A DNA stretch of 64,000 bases from Ypsolopha sequella (lineage: Eukaryota > Arthropoda > Insecta > Lepidoptera > Ypsolophidae). Numbering within the stretch: position 1 is the stretch's first letter; each line of letters begins with the position of its first letter. Position numbers and translations under genes: made by a program. Of this stretch, positions 43,525-55,300 are shown piece after piece. The notes beneath the pieces were generated by a model. The model ran no database searches, was not told the DNA's origin, and worked only from the letters and a program-made list of their open reading frames with translations. The stretch covers positions 3,410,001 through 3,474,000 of the forward strand of contig OW204012.1 of assembly GCA_934047225.1 (NCBI GenBank), in the 5' to 3' direction.

Positions 43525-45425
43525 ATATATTTAAACTGCTGCCGTTAATTCGAGAGAATGATGACAGATGGAGTGTGGCGATATCTCGAAAAAATACTAC
43601 AAGTCAACAAGAGCTTCTTCACGACAAAAATAAATAAAGGCACGTTAAAAAAATATCAACGGTACAACAAATGGGACGAAATAAATCCAAATCATGATTA
43701 TTTAAACTTTTTTTATAAATAAAAACCCTGGAATAGAATATATATACGATCTTATTATTTGGTAAGGTATATCAGTTTTATAATACGACAACACTGCCTT
43801 ACACCGCAGATATTATAAACCTTTTTCTGAAATGTCGATTCAAAATGTCGAGGATTCATACTGCAGGCATTATGATTGCTGATTTGACAGAAATAATGAG
43901 CAGAAGGAAATTTTAGTTCTAGCACGAGCTCTTTGAAAGGTGACATTTATTTATACAGCCAAACTACCATATTGGCAAGTAATAATAATAAATCAGCAAC
44001 ACGGATCGTAATAATTTTTGCTAATTTTGCCAAATAAAATGTTGACTTCCTATAGTAACTGACTCGGAGCTGGACTCGGGAAAACGATAAAAACAAATTA
44101 ACGAGTTTCACAAAAAGGGTAATAGAACATTGATCACTTAGATACAGAGTCTTAAATCAATATGATTTCGGCTACATAAATAAAATGACAACCTCTATAT
44201 AAGGTTCTTAAATTCAAGTGAACACAGTATCGCTAATAGACAACTTTTCGCCAAAAATAATATTTTTTGCGCTTTTTTTTAACTTTTACGTAGAAATTGA
44301 GTCAGCTGATTCATTAAGTTTTGTACTAGGAAGTGGAAAATATATACGACAAAAATACTTTTTATTAACAAATGGGACCTTTTAACGATATACAATCTAC
44401 CCTAAAATCATCATGATAAATATAAAATATTGAAATGCAAAACAGTAAAAAAAGGTTTTATCCCCTGACATTTGCAAACGTCACCATTCTCTCGAATGAA
44501 CGGCTGGAGGTATACGGCATGGAGTGCATCCCGTCAATAAAAAAAGAAGGAGTCAGGTGAAACCTACCTCCTTTTTCAGGAAAAAATAGTTTTATTTCGT
44601 CTCACAACCTCTTAATATTTAAATTCTAGGTTTATTTTTTACAAATTAAAAAAATAATAATTAAACTTATGCAATTGTACGATAATAATAATAATAACAA
44701 TAACAATTCATGGCCGACCGATAATAAACGTTAAAGAATTAATTTAAAAACAGAAAAACTTAAATAATAGATAATTAAATTAAATCTAACTAGAATAATA
44801 AAAATCTAAGAAAAACCCTAAAAGAAAAACTAAATACCTAAACTCAACTCCCTAAACTATGCATGGTATAGGAATATTAACTTTTTGATAGGTATATCTC
44901 TCGACTGACATCGTTCCTTTCTCTCTTGCAAGGTGTTCATAAAGGTAGGACATCTTTTTTACACGCTATGTACGTCTTTTAAACGCAGCGAATCCTAAGT
45001 CTATGATAAAAACAAAAGAACAAACGCGTCGTATGCATGCGTTCGAAGTTCAAATTTATGAAAAATACAAAGAAGTTTTATTATGTTCCTAACAGACATG
45101 AAGACAGAGTGTATCTATAGAGTACCCATGAAGTTGCCGTTTGATTCCATCAATATTAAATTCGATATCTTTCAAGAACTGAAGACCTTTTTCCTTGAGA
45201 AAAACGCTGAATTTCGTGGTATCAGATGACAAAATTAGAGTGACTTTCACTGTAATTTGGTTTTTGGGAAACTCTGTGATTAACCGTTTTTTATGCCAGG
45301 AGCCATTTATAAAGCAACCATGCTTTAGATTTTTTGTACTATCGATGCAAATCTATAAATAACTTGGCTAGAAGAGTATTTTGGTACCTAAAAGTAAACT
45401 TGGTTTTGACATCATTTTATCAACA
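43525..45425. other. Gene-free AT-rich stretch
   Basis: It contains AAT/AAC iterations near 44685-44706. No repeat partner or gene was recognised. Confidence 0.6.
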
Positions 45426-45429
45426 TCGT

Positions 45430-45722
45430 TTTTAGAGTTCCGTACCCAAAATGTAACTAATGGGACCCTATTACTATGACTCCGCTGTCCGTCTGTCTGT
45501 CCGTCTGTAACCAGGCTGTATCTCATGAACCGTGATATTTAGACAGTTGAAATTTTCACAGATGATGTATTTCTGTTGCCGCTATAACAACAAATACTAA
45601 CATACAGAATAAAATAAATATTTAAGGGGGCTCCGATACAACAGACATGTTTTTTTTGTCGTTTTTATAGATTATGGTACGGAACCCTTCGCGCGCGGGT
45701 CCGACTCACACTTGGCCGGTTT
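45430..45722 (-). repeat. Lepidopteran dispersed repeat, subfamily B
   Basis: Colinear with 38612-38905. It ends 'cactggccggttttt'-like and is followed by 'ctagatgtgcccgcggctct', a sequence style also seen near 58685. Confidence 0.82.
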
Positions 45723-46050
45723 TTTTAACATTTTTATTACTAGATGTGCCCGCGGCTCTGCCCGCTTTTTAAATATTATTATTATTATTAAAAGAAAAAC
45801 TTTGAAACAACTTGAATTATAGAGAGATGTTTGTGAGTGACGTTGGATGTGAGATAATCTCTGGAATTAATTAATTGGTATAAAATTAATTATCCGGAAA
45901 AATCATTTGATGTTCAATTTGCGTTTAAAGTTGCATTGTATGATGTTACGTTTTTGCAAACCCAAAACAGTATTAACGGCCGTTTAGACATGCCATACAG
46001 ATCTGACGTTTCTGAAACGCGGAACATTTGGGTTTATTAGTTTCATTCTT
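45723..46050. other. Gene-free flank; ends in target duplication TTCTT
   Basis: 46046-46050 is TTCTT, repeated at 50691-50695 after the defective BEL element. Confidence 0.6.
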
Positions 46051-46131
46051 TGTTGGAGACAATCTTCAAGCCGGTGCGTGACGGGTACCGGCCGCCGTGC
46101 GGCTTTAGACTAATTTATAAGTGCGCGCGTT
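46051..46131 (+). repeat. Truncated 5' LTR
   Basis: Only the first 81 bp (TGTTGGAGACAATC to GCGCGCGTTT) remain. The next base lies in gag, corresponding to about 52357 in the intact copy. The join falls on a short TTAA-type microhomology. Confidence 0.9.
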
Positions 46132-49100
46132 TAAAAAACGCGGTAGCTTAAAATCCAAGTTAACTACTTTTAAATCGTATCTAAACGTTATAAAATGCAG
46201 TGATAACTTGAGTGACACGCAAGTGAACGAATTAAAGCTACGTTTGGAAAAAGTTGAAGCCTTATATGTGCATTTTGACGCGTTACAGACCGAGATCGAG
46301 GTCCTGGCGGAAGACAGCGACGAGAGGTATGCGGAAAGAGATCAGTTCGAGTCACAATACTACAGCATCCTCGCCGAGGGCAGGACTTTGCTGAATAACT
46401 ACACATCGAAACATTCCATAAATCAGGTGGGCTCTGTGTCGACTTTTTGTGATCACAATGTTACTGCAAATTGTAAACAAGAGTCAGTTGATTTAGCAAA
46501 CATAAATTTAGCTTCTTTTTCGGGATCGAATCAAGACTGGCTCGAATACAAAAATACATTCTTTTCCATTATACACAAAAGTGATCTTGACGACATAAGC
46601 AAGTTTCACTATTTGAAACGTTCCCTTAAGGGCTGTGCCGCGGAAGTTATAAGTAATTTAGATTTTACAAGTGCAAATTACAGGGAAGCGTGGAGTTTGT
46701 TGTGTGACAGGTTTGATAATTCGCGTGTATTAGTCAATAACCACGTTCAAGCGATTTTTAACATAGATAAAATACATAAAGAGTCTAGCCACGCCATCCA
46801 CCATGTGATTGACACTACCAACAAACATCTTCGCGCTCTTTCTACTTTAGGGCAGCCAATTACACACTGGGATACACTTATTATTCAAATTATGTCTAAT
46901 AAATTAGACGATGTTACAATTAGCAAATGGGAAGAAGAAAGAAATAAAGCTACAACCCCTCCCACTTTAAAGGAATTTAAAGATTTTCTTGCTGCTAGGG
47001 CAAGAGTTTTAAAGTCGTGCGAGCAGTCAAAGGGCAGTAACAAATCGTATGACATTCCAAAACAACATTTTCAACCTAATATGCAAAATAAAATTGCATG
47101 TCCCATGTGCAGCGATAAACACTTTCTTTTCACGTGTCCATCTTTTCGAAATCTTAGCGTTGAATCACGTATTCGAAAGGTCAATCAATCCAACGTTTGC
47201 TTAAACTGCCTTCGGCCTGGACATTCAAATAATCGCTGCAAATTATCTCATTGCAAGTATTGTAGTCAAAAACATAATACTCTTTTGCACTTCGATAAAA
47301 ACACAAATACAGAGAGGGAAGGCAACATTGCCCTTTCCACAAATACAAACATATCCACCTCAGACGATAAACACTCTGCTGTTCTCTTATCCACAGCTAT
47401 GGTGAAGGTTGCGGATCATAAAGGCAGACTGCATGCCGCCAGGCTAATCCTGGACAATGGCTCCACTGCAAATTTCGTGACACAGCGCCTCTGCGGGAGA
47501 CTGGGTTTGGTGAGACGAAACACGAGTTCCACTGTGACAGGTATCGACAGTCAGTGTTCTAGTACCAATCAGTCTTGTGACCTTACTATCGTATCATCTA
47601 ACGGTGACTTCAAGGTGAGCATCAGCTGTTACATTCTTGCTGAGATTACACAAGCGTTACCTACGACTTACATCGATCTACAAAAAATCCCTATCCCAGC
47701 TGTGTTATGCTTAGCGGACCCCTCATTTAACATACCTTCATCAGTAGACATCTTAGTCGGAGCAGAGATATTTTGGAGCGTCCTAGGATCGTCTTCTATA
47801 AATCTAGGAAAAAATCTACCAAAATTACATGAATCCAAGTTTGGCTGGTTGGTGACAGGGTCCATGCCTCAGTTAAAACCTAATACTAATACCATCTGTC
47901 ATTTCGTTCAAAACACTACCGACGTACCAGATTTGTCTCGATTCTGGGAACTTGATGCAGTGTCACCTCTTCATAGCCTGTCAAAGGAGGAACGAACTTG
48001 TGAGGATAGCTTTAAAGCCAATACAATTCGTGATAAAGATGGTCGTTTCATAGTGACAATGCCTTTAAAGGAGTCCCCTGAAATATTAGGTGATTCTTAC
48101 CAAATGGCAAAATTACGTTTCCTATCTTTAGAACGTCGTTTCGAACGCGATCCTGCCTTCAAAAAGAGCTATACAGACTTCATTAGAGAAGTACCTCTTT
48201 CGATTAAAAAGCTTTGGCTTTCATTTTCCGAAACTTTAAGCAAACTCAACACTATTCATATTCCACGTTGGGTACTCTTAGATAAACCATTATCTTTAGA
48301 ATTACATACTTTCGTAGATTCTTCAAATTTAGCGTACGCTGGTGTGGTCTACGTAAGGTGTGTAAGCACGGATGGGACGGTTGGTGTTCGCCTTTTAGTT
48401 TCTAAGAATAAGGTAGTGCCAATCAAACCCATCACGACCCCTCGTCTTGAGTTATGCGGGGCGCTCTTGGGCACAAGACTCTATAAAAATTTAGTTAATG
48501 CATTGACAATAAAATTTGACCATTGCTATTTTTGGTGCGACTCTACTATCGTTTTAGGGTGGTTGTCTTATTCACAAAACCAACTTAAACAATTTGTACG
48601 TAATAGAGTAAACGAGATACAGGAGAGTACCAGTGGTCACAAGTGGAACTACGTGCCGTCGAAAGAAAACCCGGCAGACCTAGTTTCTCGTGGGGTGAGT
48701 GCCGATGAAATCGGCAAGTCCTCGCTTTGGTGGTTCGGTCCTTCGTTCCTACAGCAACCAACCGAATTCTGGCCAAAAATGCCAAATAATAACTCTCTGA
48801 ATGATAAATCTCTCCCAGAAATTGTTCTTGCTACTACCAGTTGTCAAAACAACTTACTAGAGCTCATACATAAAATATCAGTTTTTTCATTTCTTGTCAG
48901 AACCTTTGCAATAATATTGCGCTTTATTGGTATCTGTCGTAGACAAACCATTAAAGGTCCTATTTCTGTTTCAGAGTTACAATCTGCACAGATAGTTGTC
49001 ATGCGTTTAGCACAAAAAGAAATGTTCCCCTTAGAGTACTCTCTATTCGAATCTGGTAAACCATTACCCAGCAAAAATAGACTTCTTGCATTCTCCCCAT

Positions 49101-50322
49101 TTATGGATGAAAATAAAGTAATCCGTGTAGGGGGGCGACTCAATAATTCATACTATAGCTATGATGTAAAGCACCCAATAATGCTTTGTGCAAAACATCA
49201 CGTCACTAAACTTATTTTCATATTGCACCATAAAAGGCTCTTTCACGCAGGCCCTCAATTGCTTTTAGCTAATATCAGACAAACTTACTGGCCATTAGGT
49301 GGTAGAAACTTATCTAAAAATACTGTCAAATCGTGTGTCCGATGCTGTAGGTTCAAGGCAACGCCAATTCAACCGATCATGGGTAATTTACCGAATCCTC
49401 GAGTACACTTAGAGTTCCCGTTCCTTGACTCTTCAGTCGACTACGCCGGGCCAGTCTTGATAGCCGATAGAAAAGGTCGTGGTGCTAAATTAACCAAATC
49501 TTATATTGCTATTTTTGTTTGCCTTGCAGTTAAAGCGGTTCACATAAAACTCGTCACAGACCTCACCAAGGAAGCTTTTCTTGCTGCTCTCTACCGCTTC
49601 ATATCTCGTCGCGGGAAGCCACAAAATATTTTCTGCGATAGAGGAACGTCTTTTGTTGGAGCTTCTAACGAGCTCCAAAGACTTATGGAAGACTCTTCTT
49701 CCGAAATAGCCTCTTCTTTGGTCAATGAAGGGATTAAATTTAACCTTTTGACATCATTTACACCTCATATGGGGGATTATGGGAACGAGCTGTCAGATCT
49801 GTCAAGCATCACTTGAGGCGCATACTTTCATTAGCCCATTTGACGTACGAAGAACTGTCTACTTGTTTAGCGCAAATAGAAGCTATACTAAATTCCAGAC
49901 CTCTCACTCCGTTATCTTCAGACCCATCCGACTTCACAGCCCTTACCCCATCTCACTTTCTTATAGGACGATCATTAATGTCTGTTCCTCATCCACAGAT
50001 CACTGACGTGAATATCAGTCGCCTGCAAAGGTTCGAGAGGGTAGAAAAACTCCGACAACACTTCTGGAACCGATTTTATAATGAGTATATCTCTCTACTT
50101 CAGAGAAAGGCGAAATGGCATCGCTCTACAGGAGACCAGCTGAAGGAAGGGATGTTATGTCTAATTCGAGATCGGAACCAGCCCCCACTTCTGTGGCCTC
50201 TCGGAAGAATTGTTGGTATTCATCCGGGATCTGATGGCATCACTAGAATAGTAGACATATCTACAAAAAAGGGTGTCATACAAAGGGCATTCAACAACAT
50301 CTGCCCCCTCCCAACTTCTTGA
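46132..50322 (+). pseudogene. gag-pol remnant lacking reverse transcriptase
   Basis: The frame continues from the LTR remnant without an ATG, enters Gag about 11 codons after the normal start and reads through the zinc knuckle and protease. At 48188 it jumps directly to the RNase H-side sequence, matching the intact copy with 54412-55295 removed. The net loss is 882 bp (294 codons), so the frame is kept but the YVDD catalytic core is gone. In the integrase a run of six G in the intact copy is five here (49771-49775), which shifts the frame just before the catalytic Glu and ends the first frame at 49816. The rest of integrase is readable at 49813-50322. It cannot retrotranspose on its own. Confidence 0.92.
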
Positions 50323-50347
50323 ACTTAACACTTCAACCCTGGGAGCT

Positions 50348-50690
50348 TGTTGGAGACAATCTTCAAGCCGGTGCGTGACGGGTACCGGCCGCCGTGCGGC
50401 TTTAGACTAATTTATAAGTGCGCGCGTTTAATTTATATTCATTCATTCATTCAATAATTCAATCAATCATTCTATCTGTCTTCATTCATTCAATCAGCCT
50501 TCATTCATTCAATCATTCATTTTTATGTTTAGTCATTCTCTTCTCTCTGCGATCTTGTACATACACGCACGCGACACTATTGTCCTTAAAATACAGCACC
50601 TAAAATTACACTCCGTTTATTTTACTCGAGCTATCCCGTCAGAACTCCCGTCCAGAACATCTAGGAACAGCGGGCACTGACACCCCAACA
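50348..50690 (+). repeat. 3' LTR of the defective BEL element
   Basis: 343 bp, TGTTGG...CAACA, with a (CATT)n-rich middle. It differs from the LTRs of the intact copy at several sites and by one CATT unit, so it derives from a separate insertion. Confidence 0.92.
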
Positions 50691-50847
50691 TTCTTTAATT
50701 ATTATCCAAACCCATATTGTTCACCATTGTCACAATGCAAGGAATCGAATTGCATCATTTTTTTCACCGTTTTGGTGTTCGTGTGAGTGATACATGCACA
50801 CAAAGGTGTGTAGAGGGCCATCTCACTTTTTCCCGTGAATTTTCTGG
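50691..50847. other. 157-bp spacer between the two BEL elements
   Basis: Unique AT-rich sequence. It begins with the TTCTT duplication and ends TCTGG, which does not match the sequence after 57800. Confidence 0.7.
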
Positions 50848-51194
50848 AGTTGGAGACAATCTTCAAGCCGGTGCGTGACGGGTACCGGCCGCCGTGCGGT
50901 TTTAGACTAATTTATAAGTGCGCGCGTTTGATTTATATTCATTCATTCATTCATTCAATAATTCAATCAATCATTCGATCTGTCTTCATTCATTCAATCA
51001 GCCTTCATTCATTCAATCATTCATTTTTATGTTTAGTCATTCTCTTCTCTCTGCGATCTTGTATATACACGCACGCGACACTATTATCCTTAAAATACAG
51101 CACCTAAAATTACACTCCGTTTATTTTACTCCAGCTATCCCGTCAGAACTCCCGTCCAGAACATCTAGGAACAGCGGGCACTGACACCACAACA
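50848..51194 (+). repeat. 5' LTR of the intact BEL element
   Basis: 347 bp, matching 57454-57800 except for the first base. It has a (CATT)n-rich middle and ends CACAACA. Confidence 0.93.
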
Positions 51195-51205
51195 TGGTCC
51201 TTCGA
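51195..51205 (+). promoter_or_regulatory. Primer binding site, tRNA-Tyr type
   Basis: TGGTCCTTCGA directly follows the LTR and is complementary to the last 11 bases of eukaryotic tRNA-Tyr. The same 11 bases are found in the other BEL family at 12377. Confidence 0.75.
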
Positions 51206-51225
51206 TCTACGAGGAAAATTAGTTG

Positions 51226-51727
51226 TCGTCTTCAAGCGTGACGTCATCAAGGACTCGTCAAAGGAATCCCTGGAACACCTGTGGGACGCATTAACCCACC
51301 AAGGACATCCTAAGAAACACCTTCGAGTACGCCGCGTCAAGAAAAGAGTCGCCAAATATCAAAATCACGTATCTTCTTTGTCTTCTTTGTGCCACTTCAA
51401 GCGTGACGTCATCAAAAAGCTTCACTGGAACACCTGTGGGAAGCATAAGCCCGCCAAGGATATCCTAAGAAACATCTTCGAGTGCGCCGTGTCAAGAAAA
51501 GAATCGTCTAATATCAAAATTACGTGTTTTCTTTGTCTTCGTTGTGCCACTTCAAGCGTGACGTCATCAAATAGCTTCACTGGAACACCTGTGGGAAGCA
51601 TAAACCCGCCAAGGATATCCTAAGAAACACCTTCGAGTGCGCCGCGTCAAGAAACGAGTCGTCGAATATGGAAATTACGTGTTTTTCTTTGTCTTCTTTG
51701 TGCCACTACTAGCGTGACGTCATCAAT
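51226..51727 (+). repeat. Leader tandem repeat with four CRE-like sites
   Basis: A unit of about 156-165 bp is repeated a little over three times. Each unit start carries TGACGTCA: 51239-51246, 51404-51411, 51559-51566 and 51715-51722. The units also share 'ggaacacctgtggga' and 'tcctaagaaaca'. It lies in the untranslated leader between primer site and gag. Confidence 0.88.
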
Positions 51728-52325
51728 TTTTTTATCTTCTACGTGCCATCACGTGTACCTGCACCAAAGTTCATCGTCATCCAGTATCCCAGAACACTTA
51801 CCGAGTCTTTCACCAGCGCAAGATCTGCAAAATTCGCCGAACGAGACGTCGGACTTGGAGACGTAGAACATTTTGGAGGGAACACGACAATTTTTGTGAG
51901 TCCGTTCCGATTATTCCTTATTCCTATCTTTAAAATCTCAATCCTTATTAGTATAGCTATCACCTATTTGCCTAAGCTTACATTTTTTCATGCCAAAGCT
52001 GTTTTATCGCAAAAATCATAAGCATAAGCGTTAGTATAAAGGCAAGCCTTTGTAAACGCCCAAACTATAAAAATATTCATCAAACCGCATCTTTATCATT
52101 TTTTTGCATAGCCGTAATTAGCTGCTAACTCGATCGAGTACCTGTTCCGCTTGCACGGCAGTTGCCTTCGACCTGCAGTGACGCATTAGCTAACCATCAG
52201 AGCATACGCATATCGCTGCGCTGCTGAGATAATAATTAGGTACATTCCTTGAAAATAGTTATTTATTTTGATCTCCGTGTATATTAACGTAGTGACCGTT
52301 ACTTGTATACTTTTCCTTTACCACA
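51728..52325 (+). other. BEL leader, remaining part
   Basis: Untranslated sequence up to the gag ATG. A 92-codon frame at 51743-52021 has no known domain. Confidence 0.6.
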
Positions 52326-55300
52326 ATGAGTGAAGAAAAGATCAAGGAGCTTGTTAAAAAACGCGGTAGCTTAAAATCCAAGTTAACTACTTTTAAATCG
52401 TATCTAAACGTTATAAAATGCAGTGATAACTTGAGTGACACGCAAGTGAACGAATTAAAGCTACGTTTGGAAAAAGTTGAAGCCTTATATGTGCATTTTG
52501 ACGCGTTACAGACCGAGATCGAGGTCCTGGCGGAAGACAGCGACGAGAGGTATGCGGAAAGAGATCAGTTCGAGTCACAATACTACAGCATCCTCGCCGA
52601 GGGCAGGACTTTGCTGAATAACTACACATCGAAACATTCCATAAATCAGGTGGGCTCTGTGTCGACTTTTTGTGATCACAATGTTACTGCAAATTGTAAA
52701 CAAGAGTCAGTTGATTTAGCAAACATAAATTTAGCTTCTTTTTCGGGATCGAATCAAGACTGGCTCGAATACAAAAATACATTCTTTTCCATTATACACA
52801 AAAGTGATCTTGACGACATAAGCAAGTTTCACTATTTGAAACGTTCCCTTAAGGGCTGTGCCGCGGAAGTTATAAGTAATTTAGATTTTACAAGTGCAAA
52901 TTACAGGGAAGCGTGGAGTTTGTTGTGTGACAGGTTTGATAATTCGCGTGTATTAGTCAATAACCACGTTCAAGCGATTTTTAACATAGATAAAATACAT
53001 AAAGAGTCTAGCCACGCCATCCACCATGTGATTGACACTACCAACAAACACCTTCGCGCTCTTTCTACTTTAGGGCAGCCAATTACACACTGGGATACAC
53101 TTATTATTCAAATTATGTCTAATAAATTAGACGATGTTACAATTAGCAAATGGGAAGAAGAAAGAAATAAAGCTACAACCCCTCCCACTTTAAAGGAATT
53201 TAAAGATTTTCTTGCTGCTAGGGCAAGAGTTTTAAAGTCGTGCGAGCAGTCAAAGGGCAGTAACAAATCGTATGACATTCCAAAACAACATTTTCAACCT
53301 AATATGCAAAATAAAATTGCATGTCCCATGTGCAGCGATAAACACTTTCTTTTCACGTGTCCATCTTTTCGAAATCTTAGCGTTGAATCACGTATTCGAA
53401 AGGTCAATCAATCCAACGTTTGCTTAAACTGCCTTCGGCCTGGACATTCAAATAATCGCTGCAAATTATCTCATTGCAAGTATTGTAGTCAAAAACATAA
53501 TACTCTTTTGCACTTCGATAAAAACACAAATACAGAGAGGGAAGGCAACATTGCCCTTTCCACAAATACAAACATGTCCACCTCAGACGATAAACACTCT
53601 GCTGTTCTCTTATCCACAGCTATGGTGAAGGTTGCGGATCATAAAGGCAGACTGCATGCCGCCAGGCTAATCCTGGACAATGGCTCCACTGCAAATTTCG
53701 TAACACAGCGCCTCTGCGGGAGACTGGGTTTGGTGAGACGAAACACGAGTTCCACTGTGACAGGTATCGACAGTCAGTGTTCTAGTACCAATCAGTCTTG
53801 TGACCTTACTATCGTATCATCTAACGGTGACTTCAAGGTGAGCATCAGCTGTTACATTCTTGCTGAGATTACACAAGCGTTACCTACGACTTACATCGAT
53901 CTACAAAAAATCCCTATCCCAGCTGTGTTATGCTTAGCGGACCCCTCATTTAACATACCTTCATCAGTAGACATCTTAGTCGGAGCAGAGATATTTTGGA
54001 GCGTCCTAGGATCGTCTTCTATAAATCTAGGAAAAAATCTACCAAAATTACATGAATCCAAGTTTGGCTGGTTGGTGACAGGGTCCATGCCTCAGTTAAA
54101 ACCTAATACTAATACCATCTGTCATTTCGTTCAAAACACTACCGACGTACCAGATTTGTCTCGATTCTGGGAACTTGATGCAGTGTCACCTCTTCATAGC
54201 CTGTCAAAGGAGGAACGAACTTGTGAGGATAGCTTTAAAGCCAATACAATTCGTGATAAAGATGGTCGTTTCATAGTGACAATGCCTTTAAAGGAGTCCC
54301 CTGAAATATTAGGTGATTCTTACCAAATGGCAAAATTACGTTTCCTATCTTTAGAACGTCGTTTCGAACGCGATCCTGCCTTCAAAAAGAGCTATACAGA
54401 CTTCATTAAAGAGTACCTTGACCTAGGACACATGACAGAAAACAAACATTCAGTGCATCACAAAGATAAGGTCTCATATTATTTACCCCATCATGGTGTC
54501 TTTCGTGATTCGAGCACTACTCATCTTCGTGTCGTGTTTGACGCATCGGCCGCTATTTCGAAGAACACGAGATCCTTGAATTCGATTCAGATGGTAGGTC
54601 CTGTCGTCCAGGATGATTTATTTTCCATCCTACTTCGTTTCAGGCAACATAAGTTTGTTGTGACAAGCGACGTTGAGAAGATGTATAGAGCCATACTAAT
54701 AACGCCTTCTCAACGATCCCTTCAACAAATCATTTTCAGGTTTAACTCATCCGAACCTCTTAAAACATACACACTAAACACAGTAACATACGGCACTTCG
54801 TCTGCTCCATACTTGGCCACCAAATGCCTAGTCTCACTCGCTGAAAAAGCTCCTAATGATCAAGCTAAAAATGCAATTAAAAAAGACTTCTATGTAGATG
54901 ATTATTTGGGAGGCGGTGAGACATTACAAGCTGTAAAAGACTTGTGTAAAGATCTAATTCATACCTTAGACTCTGCAAAATTTAATTTAAGAAAATGGCA
55001 GTCTAATAATCAAGAAATTTTAAAATCAATTTCAGACATCAAAGGTGAGACCGACAAATCTTTAAACCTAAATGAAAATGGCTCTTGTAAAACTTTGGGT
55101 CTGAACTGGAATTCTCAGAAAGACTCACTTTATTTTTCAATTAAATTTAATCTTAAAGGTAAAGTAACTAAAAGATACATTTTATCAACCATTAGTCAAA
55201 TTTTTGATCCTCTTGGGCTCGTGGGCCCATGCACAGTTGAAGCAAAATTTATTTTGCAGAAGCTTTGGATGGCGAAGTGTGAATGGGACGAAGAAGTACC

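Larger units (their letters stand above)
46051..50690 (+). mobile_element. Defective BEL/Pao retrotransposon
   Basis: A 4640-bp insertion bounded by the 5-bp duplication TTCTT. It has a truncated 5' LTR (46051-46131), a deleted leader and start codon, an in-frame 882-bp deletion removing reverse transcriptase, an integrase frameshift and a complete 343-bp 3' LTR (50348-50690). It is otherwise very close to the intact copy at 50848-57800. Confidence 0.93.

Noticed and set aside
50418..51184. Frames of about 60-90 codons in the BEL LTRs (Ile/His/Ser-rich)
   Set aside because: They result from the CATT-rich LTR sequence and recur in each LTR.
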